Positions 38,272 through 49,184 are shown, numbered from the stretch's first letter. The stretch: DNA of 64,000 nucleotides from Mesorhizobium terrae (GCF_008727715.1 NZ_CP044218.1:4881501-4945500); one strand, 5' to 3'. The notes: a model not told the origin generated them from the letters alone. Numbers and translations are program-made.

Positions 38272-39459
38272 CTACCTCTCCACCAGCGCCATCTTGGCGT
38301 TGACCCAGTTCATCACCGCGGAGGTGATCAGGCTGAGGCCGAGATAGACCGCCATCATGATGAGCACGCATTCGACCGCCTGGCCGGTCTGGTTGAGCAC
38401 CGTGCCGGTCGTTGCCGTCAGGTCCGGATAACCGATGGCGATGGCCAGCGACGAATTCTTGGTCAGGTTGAGGTACTGGCTGGTCAGCGGCGGGATGACG
38501 ATGCGCATGGCCTGTGGAACGACGACCAGCCGCAGGATCGGCCCCGACCGCAATCCCAGCGCGCCGGCCGCTTCCGTCTGGCCGCGGCTGACACCCTTGA
38601 TGCCGGCGCGCACGATCTCGGCGATGAAGGCCGCCGTATAGAAGGACAGCGCCAGATAGAGCGACAGGAACTCCGGCTTCACCTGGAAGCCACCCGTCAG
38701 GTTGAAGGTCGACTTCTTCGGCATGTCGAACGACAGCGGGAAACCGCTGGCGACAAAGGCGAGCAAGGGCAGGCCGACAATCAGCGCAACGGATGTCCAG
38801 AACACCGGGAACTGCTGGCCGGTCACCATCTGGCGCTGGCGGGCGCGGTGCGCCACGAACCAGGACATGGCGATGCCCAGCACCAAGGCGAGCAGGATCA
38901 GCCACGAGCCCTCGCCCCATACGGCGCGCGGGAAATAGAAGCCGCGACTGTTGAGGAACGATCCGAACGGCAATCCGATGCTGTCGCGCGGCAGCGGCAG
39001 TACCGACAAGACGCCGAAATACCAGAAGAAGATGACCAGCAGCGGCGGGATGTTGCGGAACAGCTCGACATAGACCGTGCAGATCTTGGCGATCAGCCAG
39101 TTTTTCGAGAGCCGGCCAATGCCGACGATGAAACCGATGAGGGTCGCGGTGACGATGCCGGCCGCGGCGACGATGGCCGTGTTGATCAGGCCAACGATGA
39201 TGGCGCGGCCATAGGTCGAATCCGACGTATAGGCGATGGCACTGTCGGAAATGTCGAAACCGGCGCGCCCGTTGAGAAAGGCGAAGCCCGACGCAATGCG
39301 CAGACGCTGGAGATTGTCGATCATGTTGCCGACGATCCACCAGACCCCAAGTATCAGCGCCAGGGCGACGACGACCTGGACGAAGATGGCGCGAACCTTC
39401 GGGTCATTGATCAAGGAGCCCCGGCTGGGCGCCTCGCTAAGGACTTCCTGCGATGCCAT
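38272..39459 (-). CDS. aapQ: General L-amino acid ABC transporter, permease subunit
   Basis: A 395-residue permease with about eight helices and the EAA-type loop [22 protein letters not shown]. As in other Aap systems, a long periplasmic insertion separates the first helices. It partners AapM. The gene begins 63 bases after aapJ, and a perfect hairpin (39483-39509) lies in that gap, probably reducing expression of the membrane genes relative to the binding protein. Confidence 0.95.
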   Translation of the reverse strand: MASQEVLSEAPSRGSLINDPKVRAIFVQVVVALALILGVWWIVGNMIDNLQRLRIASGFAFLNGRAGFDISDSAIAYTSDSTYGRAIIVGLINTAIVAAAGIVTATLIGFIVGIGRLSKNWLIAKICTVYVELFRNIPPLLVIFFWYFGVLSVLPLPRDSIGLPFGSFLNSRGFYFPRAVWGEGSWLILLALVLGIAMSWFVAHRARQRQMVTGQQFPVFWTSVALIVGLPLLAFVASGFPLSFDMPKKSTFNLTGGFQVKPEFLSLYLALSFYTAAFIAEIVRAGIKGVSRGQTEAAGALGLRSGPILRLVVVPQAMRIVIPPLTSQYLNLTKNSSLAIAIGYPDLTATTGTVLNQTGQAVECVLIMMAVYLGLSLITSAVMNWVNAKMALVER

Positions 39460-39482
39460 TGGATCATCCTCTGGGTGAATTA

Positions 39483-39509
39483 CCGGAAGGTGGACGAGCC
39501 ACCTTCCGG
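39483..39509 (-). other. Intercistronic hairpin between aapJ and aapQ
   Basis: CCGGAAGGTGG and CCACCTTCCGG form a perfect 11-bp stem with a five-base loop, without a T-run. In many binding-protein operons such a structure protects the upstream mRNA and limits downstream expression. Confidence 0.75.
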
Positions 39510-39522
39510 ACGGGATTCACGA

Positions 39523-40554
39523 TCAGCGGATCGGCGGTGCGTATTGCAGGCCACCCTTGGTCCACAGCGCATTCAGGCCGCGCGCGATCTTGAGCGGGCT
39601 GCCGGCGCCGACATTGCGGTCGAACATTTCGCCGTAATTGCCGACAGCCTTGACGATGTTGACGACCCAGTCGTTGGTCACGCCAAGGTCGGTACCCAGC
39701 TTGGTGTCGGCTTCCTGGCCGAGCACGCGCTTGATTTCCGGACCGCCCGAGGCCTTCATCTCCTCGACATTGGCCTGGGTGATGCCGAGTTCCTCGGCCT
39801 GCAACATGGCGAAATAGGTCCACTTGACGATGTGGTACCACTGGTCGTCGCCCTGGCGAACGGCCGGGCCGAGCGGCTCCTTGGAGATGATCTCCGGCAG
39901 CACGACGTGGTCGGCCGGCGACGACAGCGTCAGGCGAATGCCGTAGAGGCCGGACTGGTCGGTCGTGTAAGCGTCGCAGCGGCCGGCATCATAGGCGGCG
40001 TTGACCTCTTCGAGCTTCTCGAAGACGACCGGGTTGTACTCCATCTTGTTCGCCTTGAAGTAGTCGGCGAGGTTGAGCTCCGTGGTGGTGCCGGACTGCA
40101 CGCACACCGCGGCGCCCGACAGCTGCAGCGCGGAATTGACGCCCGGCAGCTTCTTGGCGTTCACCATGAAGCCCTGGCCGTCATAATAGGTGGCGCCGAC
40201 GAAATTCAGGCCGAGCGCGGTGTCGCGGTTGATCGTCCATGTGGTGTTGCGCGACAGGAGGTCGATTTCGCCCGACTGCAGCGCGGTGAAACGCTCCTTG
40301 GCCGACAGCGGCGTGAACTTGACCTTGGTGCCGTCACCGAAGACAGCGGCCGCCACGGCGCGGCAGAAATCGGCATCGAGCCCCTTCCATTCGCCCTTGT
40401 CGTCCGGCGCCGAGAAACCGGCCAGGCCGGTCGAGACGCCGCATTGCAGAAAGCCCTTCGCCTTGACGGCTTCCAGCGTGGTGGCAGCAGAAGCCGCGGA
40501 AGCCATCAGACCGACGGTCGCTGCTGCCAGAATGCCGATTGCAATATGTTTCAT
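39523..40554 (-). CDS. aapJ: General L-amino acid ABC transporter, periplasmic binding protein
   Basis: A 343-residue periplasmic protein with a signal peptide (MKHIAIGILAAATVGLMASA, cleavage after ASA). The binding fold shows GVSTGLAGFSAPDDKGEWKG, the LSRNTTWTINRD segment and VCVQSGTTTELNLADYF. It is the first gene of the aap operon. The ATG at 40554 follows a purine-rich leader. Its substrate range in relatives covers acidic, basic and aliphatic L-amino acids. Confidence 0.95.
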   Translation of the reverse strand: MKHIAIGILAAATVGLMASAASAATTLEAVKAKGFLQCGVSTGLAGFSAPDDKGEWKGLDADFCRAVAAAVFGDGTKVKFTPLSAKERFTALQSGEIDLLSRNTTWTINRDTALGLNFVGATYYDGQGFMVNAKKLPGVNSALQLSGAAVCVQSGTTTELNLADYFKANKMEYNPVVFEKLEEVNAAYDAGRCDAYTTDQSGLYGIRLTLSSPADHVVLPEIISKEPLGPAVRQGDDQWYHIVKWTYFAMLQAEELGITQANVEEMKASGGPEIKRVLGQEADTKLGTDLGVTNDWVVNIVKAVGNYGEMFDRNVGAGSPLKIARGLNALWTKGGLQYAPPIR

Positions 40555-40955
40555 GACCCACAGACCCTTTTCTGTTGATCGGGCGCATTCCCCGATTGTT
40601 TGTGCGAACACAGCCGGCCGTTCCAGCCCACTTCAGGAACGCGGCTTCAAAAGCCGGCGCACGAGCTGCTCCCGTTCACGAAAGGCATCGAAGGCGATAA
40701 TTCCCGTGAGGTCAAGGAAAATGACCGAAAGGTGGCGGTCGGCAAGCAAATAAGATCGGGCGTCCGGCACAGATGCTGTCGCACCGCCGAACAGTTCGGC
40801 AGCTTGATGAAATTCCGGGTCGAAAACTGTGCAAAATCATAGCAAAGACCTGACCGTGCTTGGTCCATCCGAAGCGTGAAACTGGCGGTGTCCAGGCAGT
40901 TGCGCAGCCGTCGCTGGCGAACTATCCCTTCGGGACTTCAACTGGCGGCAGGATC
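40555..40955. other. 401-base divergent intergenic region between aapJ and metC
   Basis: No gene is supported. Near aapJ, ATCGGG and CCCGAT (40578-40596) form a small hairpin in the leader. Both genes must be driven from here, but I could not assign a convincing -35/-10 pair. Open frames of about 80 codons cross the region on both strands and show no family resemblance. Confidence 0.6.
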
Positions 40956-42122
40956 ATGACGAAGAAGAACGACAAGTGGGGCATCAACACGCGGCTTGCC
41001 CATAGCGGCAACAACCCGCGCGACTTCTTCGGTTTCGTGAACCCGCCCGTGGTGCACGGCTCGACCGTGCTCTACCCGGACGCCGGCACCATGGCGGCGC
41101 GCGGCCAGAAATACACCTATGGCACGCGTGGCACGCCGACGACGGACGCACTGGAAGCCGCCATCGACGAACTCGAGGGATCGGCCGGCACCATCCTGGT
41201 GCCGTCGGGCCTCGCCGCGGTGACCGTGCCGCTGCTGGCTTTCGCCTCGGCGGGCGACCATGTGCTGATCGTCGACAGCGTCTATCACCCGACCCGCCAT
41301 TTCGCCGATAATATGCTGAAGCGACTGGGCATCGATGTCGAATATTACGCCCCGCATGTCGGCGCCGGCATCAAGGCGCTGCTGCGCCCCAACACCAAGA
41401 TCGTCTTCACCGAATCGCCGGCCTCGAACACGTTCGAGATGCAGGACATTCCCGCCATCGCCAAGGTGGCGCGCGCCGCCGGCGCCGTCGTGATGATGGA
41501 CAACACCTGGGCGACCCCGCTCTACTTCAAGCCGCTCGACCACGGCGTCGACATCTCGATCCATGCCGCCACCAAATATCCGGCCGGCCATTCCGACGTG
41601 CTGTTGGGTACGGTTTCCGCCAACGAGGCCTGCTGGCCGCGCTTGCGCGAAGCATTCGACGCGCTGGGCTGCTGCGCCGCGCCAGACGATGTCTATCAGG
41701 TGCTGCGCGGCCTGCGTACGATGGGCGTGCGGCTGGAACATCACAGCAAGAGCGCGCTCGATATCGCACGATGGCTGGAAGGTCAGCCCGGCGTTGCGCG
41801 CGTGCTGCACCCGGCGCTACCCAGCCACCCTGACCATGCGCTGTGGAAGCGGGATTTTTCCGGTTCGAGCGGTGTCTTCTCGATCGTGCTGGCCGGCGGC
41901 GGCCAGAAACAGGCGCATGCCTTCCTCGACGCGCTGAAGATTTTCGGCCTTGGCTATTCCTGGGGCGGCTTCGAGAGCCTGGCGGTTCCGGTCTTCCTTG
42001 GCGACCGCACCGTTTCCACCCGCTATGAAGGCCCGCTGATCCGCCTGCAGATCGGCCTCGAGGATGTCGCCGACATCAAGGCGGACCTGACCGCCGGGCT
42101 TGCGGCAGCGGCGTCGGCTTGA
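40956..42122 (+). CDS. metC: Cystathionine beta-lyase
   Basis: A 388-residue PLP enzyme of the Cys/Met gamma family. The PLP lysine is Lys207 in HAATKYPAGHSDVLLG. The substrate-phosphate region YGTRGTPTTDALE (55-67) and the C-terminal RLQIGLEDVADIKADL are present. It would cleave cystathionine to homocysteine for methionine synthesis, though other sulfur substrates are possible. The ATG at 40956 follows GGCAGGATC. It is divergent from the aap operon. Confidence 0.9.
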   Translation: MTKKNDKWGINTRLAHSGNNPRDFFGFVNPPVVHGSTVLYPDAGTMAARGQKYTYGTRGTPTTDALEAAIDELEGSAGTILVPSGLAAVTVPLLAFASAGDHVLIVDSVYHPTRHFADNMLKRLGIDVEYYAPHVGAGIKALLRPNTKIVFTESPASNTFEMQDIPAIAKVARAAGAVVMMDNTWATPLYFKPLDHGVDISIHAATKYPAGHSDVLLGTVSANEACWPRLREAFDALGCCAAPDDVYQVLRGLRTMGVRLEHHSKSALDIARWLEGQPGVARVLHPALPSHPDHALWKRDFSGSSGVFSIVLAGGGQKQAHAFLDALKIFGLGYSWGGFESLAVPVFLGDRTVSTRYEGPLIRLQIGLEDVADIKADLTAGLAAAASA

Positions 42123-42168
42123 GGGCCAGAGCGGAGGCAAGCGGCGGCGTCGGCCTCGGTCGCGCCGC

Positions 42169-42552
42169 CTAGCGGGAAAAACTGCCGGCATTCCTGAGGG
42201 CGGCGACCAGCAGGCTGGTATGCCCCAGAATGTCGACGGAAGCTTGCGTCTGCAGCGGCAGATAGCTCCAGGTCTCCAGCGGCTCGATGAAACTGGCCAA
42301 TGTGCCGTTGACCCGGCAGGTCTCCAGCGACTGGCCGTTCTTGGTCAGCGCCAGGATGCCGACCTCGCCGGTCGGGTAGCGAATGCCGGCCAGCCGCTGA
42401 AAGCGATAGTCGCCCTCGACCCGGACATCGAAGACGATCTGGCCCGCGGTGCGGCGGGCGACGTCGACGACTTTCTCCGAAAATCCGGACGGCAGCGCAC
42501 TGGCGGTGCGCACCGCCATATCGAACAGGACCGTATCCAACTCCGCCGCCAT
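42169..42552 (-). CDS. Hypothetical protein, DUF-like, rhizobial
   Basis: A 127-residue soluble protein with no signal peptide, no membrane segment and no motif I recognise. Alternating hydrophobic strands (QIVFDVRVEGDYRFQRLAGI and EVGILALTKNGQ) suggest a small beta-rich fold. The codon pattern and GC bias look coding, and the frame is uninterrupted. It is convergent with metC (46 bases between stops). A C-terminal segment with Leu and Ala (HTSLLVAALRNAG) follows. The function is unknown. Confidence 0.6.
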   Translation of the reverse strand: MAAELDTVLFDMAVRTASALPSGFSEKVVDVARRTAGQIVFDVRVEGDYRFQRLAGIRYPTGEVGILALTKNGQSLETCRVNGTLASFIEPLETWSYLPLQTQASVDILGHTSLLVAALRNAGSFSR

Positions 42553-42657
42553 GTCTCATCTGTGAAGAGCGTTTGAAAACAGGCAATTGGGCCAAGCATG
42601 TTATGCACAGCCTGCGCGCCGCCTAATTTAGTTCGTCGACAATGGCGGGTTTGTGAC

Positions 42658-42675
42658 CCGGCTTCGCGGAGCCGG
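42658..42675. other. Hairpin downstream of tRNA-Lys
   Basis: CCGGCT and AGCCGG form a 6-bp stem around a six-base loop, about 50 bases after the tRNA 3' end. There is no T-run, so a terminator role is doubtful. Confidence 0.35.
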
Positions 42676-42724
42676 ATCAGGGACGACGGTATCTGCCGGA
42701 ATCACATCTTGCAGACGGTCAGGA

Positions 42725-42799
42725 TGGTGAGCCGGGAGGGGATCGAACCCTCGACCACATGATTAAAAGTCACGTGCTCTACCGCTGAGCTACCGGCCC
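42725..42799 (-). tRNA. tRNA-Lys (anticodon UUU)
   Basis: Read on the minus strand it starts GGGCCGGTAGCTCAGCGGTA. It has a seven-pair acceptor stem (GGGCCGG/CCGGCTC, one G-U), a GCTC/GAGC D stem, the anticodon loop CTTTTAA with TTT, a GAGGG/CCCTC T stem with TTCGATC, discriminator A and an encoded CCA end. All cloverleaf elements are intact. Confidence 0.97.
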
Positions 42800-43134
42800 A
42801 TCCTGACGTGGCCATGGCGCCGGACAGTGCCCGGCACAGGCGAAGGCGTTTCCGACAAGTCGGCCCGCCCCGAAAGTGGGCGGAACATAGGGAGAGTGCC
42901 CCAGCCGGTCAACCGGAAAAAACGCCTTTTGAAAGCATAGTCTTCGGCCATGGAATCGATGGCGCCGCGATGGGATGACACCGGCGACCGAGGCTGCCTT
43001 CACGCGACGTAACGGAAGGCCGGATCCCACCGAAAACCTTCGATCACATTTTCGCAACCGACACGGCCGCCGGAACAATGGCAAGCGTCCATTCGTTTGT
43101 TTGTAGAGGGGTCTGTCCTTCGAAGGAGACGACC
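42800..43134. other. 335-base intergenic region between tRNA-Lys and the BA14K gene
   Basis: No gene is supported. The right end holds the EcfG-type promoter at 43072-43097. The left part should contain the tRNA promoter, but I could not assign its boxes. The remaining sequence shows no repeat. Confidence 0.6.
43072..43097 (+). promoter_or_regulatory. EcfG (general stress sigma factor) type promoter of the BA14K gene
   Basis: GGAAC (43072-43076), a 17-base spacer and CGTT (43094-43097) match the alphaproteobacterial EcfG/RpoE2 consensus GGAAC-N16-17-CGTT. The ATG is 38 bases further on. This would place the gene under the PhyR-EcfG general stress response. Confidence 0.75.
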
Positions 43135-43680
43135 ATGAACAAGCTCATTTCGGGCGCTCTGGCAACCGCCCTCGCCGCGGCATTCGCAGTGCCGACGGCT
43201 GCCATCGCCCAACCGATCTACGTTCCGATCAAGCAAGCCACCGACGCCAAGGTGCAGGACATTGCTTTCCGGCAATGGCCGCATGGCGGCGGTCACTGGC
43301 ACGGTGGCGGTGGCCACTTTGCGCGCTGGGGCGGCGGCGGTCATTGGCATGGCGGCGGCGGCCACTTCGTGCGCTGGGGCGGCGGTCACTGGCATGGCGG
43401 CCATCATTGGGGCGGCCATCATGGCGGCTGGGTTCCGTTCGGGGCCTTTGCGGCCGGCGCCCTGCTCGGCGGCGCGTTCGCTGACGATTATTATGCGCCC
43501 AACTACGACTACTACGGACCACCCATGTACCGGTACTACGCACCGCCAGCCTATCGCGTCTATCGCAGCGCCGATGCGCACACGCAGTGGTGTTATGCCC
43601 ACTACCGGTCGTATCGCGCCTGGGACAACACGTTCCAGCCGAACTACGGTCCGCGCCGGCAATGCTACGGCCCCTACTGA
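43135..43680 (+). CDS. BA14K family secreted protein with His/Gly/Trp-rich repeats
   Basis: A 181-residue exported protein. The signal peptide is [20 protein letters not shown] plus TAAIA, with cleavage near residue 25. Residues about 49-95 are repeats such as [12 protein letters not shown] and RWGGGGHW, which could bind metals. A short hydrophobic segment ([15 protein letters not shown]) follows, then the C-terminal BA14K domain with [16 protein letters not shown] and two cysteines. Brucella BA14K is an immunoreactive protein with lectin-like activity. A GAAGGAG site precedes the ATG, and an EcfG-type promoter lies upstream. Confidence 0.87.
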   Translation: MNKLISGALATALAAAFAVPTAAIAQPIYVPIKQATDAKVQDIAFRQWPHGGGHWHGGGGHFARWGGGGHWHGGGGHFVRWGGGHWHGGHHWGGHHGGWVPFGAFAAGALLGGAFADDYYAPNYDYYGPPMYRYYAPPAYRVYRSADAHTQWCYAHYRSYRAWDNTFQPNYGPRRQCYGPY

Positions 43681-43729
43681 GGCGTGAAAGCGGCAGAACC
43701 TAGTGCCATAAAGACGGCCGTCCGGCGCG

Positions 43730-45220
<1,491 letters not shown>

Positions 45221-45305
45221 GATGCCTCCCTCGGCTGCGATATGAAGAAGGGAGCCGGTGCAAACCGCCTCCCCTCGATTTCACAGACAGAACGCCGGAA
45301 CGTTC

Positions 45306-47030
45306 TTACTTCTGCCAGCTCTTCACCAGTTCGTCATAGTTGATGGTGATCGGCTTGTCCTTCTCGGGCTCGATCTTGAGCTGAGGTGCGATGTTGCCGC
45401 TGGCGACGGCTTCCTTGTTCCAATATTCGAGATCGTGCTCCTCGGCGAGCTTCGGACCGATCTCGCCCTGCACGCCTGCCTTCTCGAGGCGGCCAAGCAC
45501 CTTTTCCTGTTCGGCGCAGAGCGAATCCATCGCCTCCTGAGCCGTCTTGGCGCCGGACGATGCATCGCCGACATTCTGCCACCAGAGCTGTGCGAGCTTC
45601 GGATAGTCCGGCACGTTGGTGCCGGTCGGCGACCACTGTACGCGGGCGGGCGAGCGGTAGAACTCGATCAGGCCGCCGAGCTTCGGCGCACGGTCGGTGA
45701 AGCTCTTGTGGTGGATCGTGCTCTCGCGGATGAAGGTCAGTCCGACATGGCTCTTCTTGACGTCGATCGTCTTCGACGTGACGAACTGCGCGTAGAGCCA
45801 GGCGGCCTTGGCGCGGTCGTCCGGCGTCGACTTCATCAGCGTCCAGGAACCGACATCCTGGTAGCCGAGCTTCATGCCGTCCTTCCAGTAGACGCCATGC
45901 GGGCTCGGCGCCATGCGCCACTTCGGCGTGCCGTCGGCATTCATCACCGGCAGTCCGTCCTTGACCATGTCGGCGGTGAAGGCGGTGTACCAGAACATCT
46001 GCTGCGCCACGCCGCCCTGCGCCGGAACCGGACCGGATTCGGAGAAGGTCATGCCCTGCGCCTCGGCCGGTGCATAGGCCTTCAGCCAGTCGAGATATTT
46101 CTGGATGGCATAGACCGAAGCCGGACCATTGGTGTCGCCGCCGCGCGCCACGCAGGAACCGACCGGGCGATCGCCGACATCGACCCTGATGCCCCATTCG
46201 TCGACCGGCTTGCCGTTCGGAATGCCCTTGTCGCCATTGCCGGCCATCGACAGCCAGGCGTCGGTGAAGCGCCAGCCCAGCGACGGGTCCTTCTTGCCGT
46301 AGTCCATGTGGCCGAAGACCTTCTTGCCTTCGATCTCGCGCCCGGTGAAGAAGGCGGCGATGTCCTCATAGGCCGACCAGTTGACCGGAACGCCGAGGTC
46401 ATAGCCGTATTTGGCCTTGAATTCGGTCTTGTTCTTCTCGTCGTTGAACCAGTCGTAGCGGAACCAGTAGAGGTTCGCGAACTGCTGGTCGGGAAGCTGG
46501 TAAAGCTTCTTGTCGGGCGCCGAGGTGAACGAGGTGCCGATGAAGTCGGCCAGATCGAGGTTCGGATTGGTGACGTCCTTGCCTTCGTTGGCCATCCAGT
46601 CGCTGAGGTTGCGCACCTGCTTGTAGCGCCAGTGCGTGCCGATCAGGTCGGAATCGTTGACCCAGCCGTCGTAAAGGTTCTGCCCGGTTTGCATCTGGGT
46701 CTGGATCTTCTCGACCACGTCACCTTCCTGGATGGTGTCGTGCGTCAGCTTGATGCCGGTGATGGCGGTGAAAGCGGGTGCCAGCACCTGCGATTCGTAG
46801 CTGTGCGTGGTGATGGTTTCCGACACGACCTTGATTTCCATGCCGGCGAACGGCTTGGCGGCGTCGATGAACCACTGCATTTCCTTTTCCTGGTCGGCGC
46901 GAGAGAGCGTCGAAACATCGCCGATCTCCTTGTCCAGGAACGCCTTGGCCTCGTCCATGCCCGCAAAGGCCTGGTTCACGCAGAAGAGAAGTGCAAGCGC
47001 ACTCGTCGATGCTAATATTTGCCGTCGCAT
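45306..47030 (-). CDS. glpV: Glycerol ABC transporter, periplasmic binding protein
   Basis: A 574-residue binding protein, large for the family. The signal peptide MRRQILASTSALALLFCVNQ plus AFA is cut near residue 23. The mature protein has the extracellular solute-binding fold, with the lobe segments YLDWLKAYAPAEAQG and AKAAWLYAQFVTSK. In Rhizobium leguminosarum the homologous glpSTPQUV system is required for growth on glycerol. The ATG at 47030 has an ideal GGAGG site. A hairpin (47067-47096) precedes it. Confidence 0.9.
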   Translation of the reverse strand: MRRQILASTSALALLFCVNQAFAGMDEAKAFLDKEIGDVSTLSRADQEKEMQWFIDAAKPFAGMEIKVVSETITTHSYESQVLAPAFTAITGIKLTHDTIQEGDVVEKIQTQMQTGQNLYDGWVNDSDLIGTHWRYKQVRNLSDWMANEGKDVTNPNLDLADFIGTSFTSAPDKKLYQLPDQQFANLYWFRYDWFNDEKNKTEFKAKYGYDLGVPVNWSAYEDIAAFFTGREIEGKKVFGHMDYGKKDPSLGWRFTDAWLSMAGNGDKGIPNGKPVDEWGIRVDVGDRPVGSCVARGGDTNGPASVYAIQKYLDWLKAYAPAEAQGMTFSESGPVPAQGGVAQQMFWYTAFTADMVKDGLPVMNADGTPKWRMAPSPHGVYWKDGMKLGYQDVGSWTLMKSTPDDRAKAAWLYAQFVTSKTIDVKKSHVGLTFIRESTIHHKSFTDRAPKLGGLIEFYRSPARVQWSPTGTNVPDYPKLAQLWWQNVGDASSGAKTAQEAMDSLCAEQEKVLGRLEKAGVQGEIGPKLAEEHDLEYWNKEAVASGNIAPQLKIEPEKDKPITINYDELVKSWQK

Positions 47031-47066
47031 TTCGTTTCCTCCAGTTGCAAGGTTACAGGTGCGATT

Positions 47067-47096
47067 TGGAGCGGTCGCCGGCACGCGGCCGCTCCA
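47067..47096 (-). other. Intercistronic hairpin between glpU and glpV
   Basis: TGGAGCGG and CCGCTCCA form an 8-bp stem around a 14-base loop within the 79-base gap. No T-run follows on the transcribed side. It may shield or boost the mRNA of the binding-protein gene. Confidence 0.5.
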
Positions 47097-47109
47097 GCCT
47101 TTTCTCCCT

Positions 47110-47397
47110 CTATGCGTAGCGGAACACCGCGATGGCGTAGACCACGGAGAGAGCGAGAGCCCACCACAGGCTGGGTCCGACAAGACCCAGCCAAGCGAGA
47201 TGGATGAAGGCGCTGCCGAGCAGCGAAATGAAGAGGCGGTCGCCGCGCGTCGTCTCGAAGCGCAGCACGCCGACACGCGGGTTTCCACCCGGCGAGACAT
47301 ATTCCCACGCCGCCATGCCGAAGAGCAGAAGCGCGATGGTGGCGAAGAAGGTGGCGGTCTGCCAGGTCCATGCCATCCATGAAAAATCGATGTTCAT
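47110..47397 (-). CDS. glpU: DUF2160 small membrane protein of the glycerol transporter
   Basis: A 95-residue membrane protein with about three helices (WMAWTWQTATFFATIALLLF, LGSAFIHLAWLGLVG and LWWALALSVVYAIAVF). It matches DUF2160, a family found only inside glycerol ABC operons, where it is named GlpU. Its role in transport is not defined; it may be an accessory membrane subunit. It follows glpQ with one base between stop and start. Confidence 0.9.
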   Translation of the reverse strand: MNIDFSWMAWTWQTATFFATIALLLFGMAAWEYVSPGGNPRVGVLRFETTRGDRLFISLLGSAFIHLAWLGLVGPSLWWALALSVVYAIAVFRYA

Positions 47398-47398
47398 G

Positions 47399-48316
47399 TC
47401 ACACCCTCCCCAGCGCGAAACCCTTGGCGATGTAGTTGCGCACGAACCAGATCACGACGGCGCCCGGGATCAGCGTCAGCACGCCGGCCGCCGCCAGCAG
47501 GCCCCAGTCCATGCCGGCGGCCGAAACCGTGCGCGTCATGACGGCAGCGATCGGCTTGGCGTCGGTGGTGGTCAGGGTGCGGGCGATCAGCAGTTCCACC
47601 CAAGAGAACATGAAGCAGAAGAAGGCGGCGACGCCGATGCCCGAGGCGATCAGCGGCATGAATATCTTGAAGAAGAAGCGCGGGAACGAATAGCCGTCGA
47701 TATAGGCCGTCTCGTCGATCTCCTTCGGCACGCCCGACATGAAACCTTCGAGTATCCACACCGCCAGCGGAACGTTGAACAGGCAGTGGGCGAGCGCTAC
47801 GGCGATGTGCGTGTCGATGAGACCGAAGGCCGAATAGAGCTGGAAGAAGGGCAGCGCGAACACCGCCGGCGGCGCCATGCGGTTGGTGAGCAGCCAGAAG
47901 AACAGATGCTTGTCGCCGAGGAAGCGGTAGCGCGAGAAGGCATAAGCAGCCGGCAAGGCGACCGCGATGGAAATCACCATGTTCATAACGACATAGGTGA
48001 TGGAGTTGATGTAGCCGCGATACCAGGACGGATCGGTGAAGATGATGGCGTAGTTCCTGAGCGTCGGCTCGTGCGGATAGAGCGTCAGCCCGGAGATGAT
48101 CTCCGTGTTGGTCTTGAAGCTCATATTGACGAGCCAGTAGATCGGCAGGAGCAGGAAGACGATGTAGAGGGTGGGCACCATCCACCAGAAGCGCGATTCC
48201 TCGCCGCGCTTGCGCATGCGCCGCGCCAGATCCTCCTGCGACAGGCCGCTGGCCAGCGCGCCGGCGGCAACAGCTGCATCCAGCGGGCCAGACAAACGTT
48301 CGTTGGCGCCCGTCAT
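47399..48316 (-). CDS. glpQ: Glycerol ABC transporter, permease subunit
   Basis: A 305-residue permease of the carbohydrate type with six helices. The EAA loop for the ATPase is in FMSGVPKEIDETAYIDGYSFPRFF. The N-terminus has a cytoplasmic extension (LARRMRKRGEESRF) before helix 1. It pairs with GlpP. The start at 48316 is one base after the glpP stop. Confidence 0.92.
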   Translation of the reverse strand: MTGANERLSGPLDAAVAAGALASGLSQEDLARRMRKRGEESRFWWMVPTLYIVFLLLPIYWLVNMSFKTNTEIISGLTLYPHEPTLRNYAIIFTDPSWYRGYINSITYVVMNMVISIAVALPAAYAFSRYRFLGDKHLFFWLLTNRMAPPAVFALPFFQLYSAFGLIDTHIAVALAHCLFNVPLAVWILEGFMSGVPKEIDETAYIDGYSFPRFFFKIFMPLIASGIGVAAFFCFMFSWVELLIARTLTTTDAKPIAAVMTRTVSAAGMDWGLLAAAGVLTLIPGAVVIWFVRNYIAKGFALGRV

Positions 48317-48317
48317 G

Positions 48318-49184
48318 TCAGCGCTCCGCGTCGTAGTTGGTCATGACGGTGTAGAACACCCATGACAGCAGCAGGATGATGAGGAAGTAGACCAGCGACA
48401 TCGCCGCCGCCGGCCCGAGGTCGAACTGGCCGAGCGCCATCTTGACGAGGTCGATGGAGAGGAAGGTGGTGGAATTGCCGGGGCCGCCGCCGGTGACCAC
48501 GAAGGGCTCGGTGTAGATCATGAAACTGTCCATGAATCGCAACAGCACGGCGATCAGGAGCACGCGCTGCATCTTCGGCAGCTGGATGTAGCGGAACACT
48601 GCCCAGCGCGAGGCGCCGTCGATCTTGGCTGCCTGGTAGAAGGCGTCCGGGATGGAGACGAGGCCGGCGTAGCACAGGAGAACGACGAGGCTCGTCCAAT
48701 GCCAGATATCCATGATGATGACGGTGACCCAGGCATCGAACGGATCCTGGACGTAGTTGTAGTCGATGCCGATCTGGTTGAGGTAATAGCCGAACAGGCC
48801 GATGTCGTTGCGGCCGAACACCTGCCAGATCGTGCCAACGACGTTCCACGGAATGAGCAGCGGCAACGCCATCAACACCAGGCAGACCGGCACGCCCCAG
48901 CCCTTTTTCGGCATGTTGAGCGCGATCAGGATGCCGAGCGGCACCTCGATGGCAAGGATGATGCCCGAAAAGACCAGATTGCGGCCCATCGACTGCCAGA
49001 AGCGCGACGAGGTGAGCAACTCCTGGAACCACTCCGTGCCGGCCCAGAAGAACTGGTTGTTGCCGAACGTGTCCTGGACCGAATAGTTGACGACGGTCAT
49101 CAGCGGGATCACCGCAGAGAACGCCACCAGCACCAGCACCGGCAGGACGAGGAACCAGGCCTTGTTGTTCCAGGTTTTTTCCAC
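48318..49184 (-). CDS. glpP: Glycerol ABC transporter, permease subunit
   Basis: A 288-residue carbohydrate-type permease, six helices, with the EAA loop in AGLVSIPDAFYQAAKIDGASRWAVFRY. The start is a GTG at 49184, two bases after the glpT stop, with GGGGGCC as the ribosome site. It forms the membrane channel with GlpQ, powered by GlpS and GlpT. Confidence 0.92.
   Translation of the reverse strand: MEKTWNNKAWFLVLPVLVLVAFSAVIPLMTVVNYSVQDTFGNNQFFWAGTEWFQELLTSSRFWQSMGRNLVFSGIILAIEVPLGILIALNMPKKGWGVPVCLVLMALPLLIPWNVVGTIWQVFGRNDIGLFGYYLNQIGIDYNYVQDPFDAWVTVIIMDIWHWTSLVVLLCYAGLVSIPDAFYQAAKIDGASRWAVFRYIQLPKMQRVLLIAVLLRFMDSFMIYTEPFVVTGGGPGNSTTFLSIDLVKMALGQFDLGPAAAMSLVYFLIILLLSWVFYTVMTNYDAER

Noticed and set aside
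37954..40578. An 874-codon open frame on the plus strand, opposite aapQ and aapJ
   Set aside because: It is the antisense shadow of two clear transporter genes. Its product is rich in Arg, Asp and Gln with no family resemblance, as expected from high-GC antisense frames.
40600..40868. Open frames of about 75-80 codons on both strands between aapJ and metC
   Set aside because: Neither has a ribosome site or a recognisable motif, and each overlaps the other. The region is better read as a shared promoter region.
42658..42675. A terminator for tRNA-Lys
   Set aside because: The hairpin has no T-run and is about 50 bases away, so it was listed only as a hairpin.
42779..43084. A 101-codon minus-strand frame upstream of the tRNA
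   Set aside because: It overlaps the tRNA end and the BA14K promoter and shows no family features.
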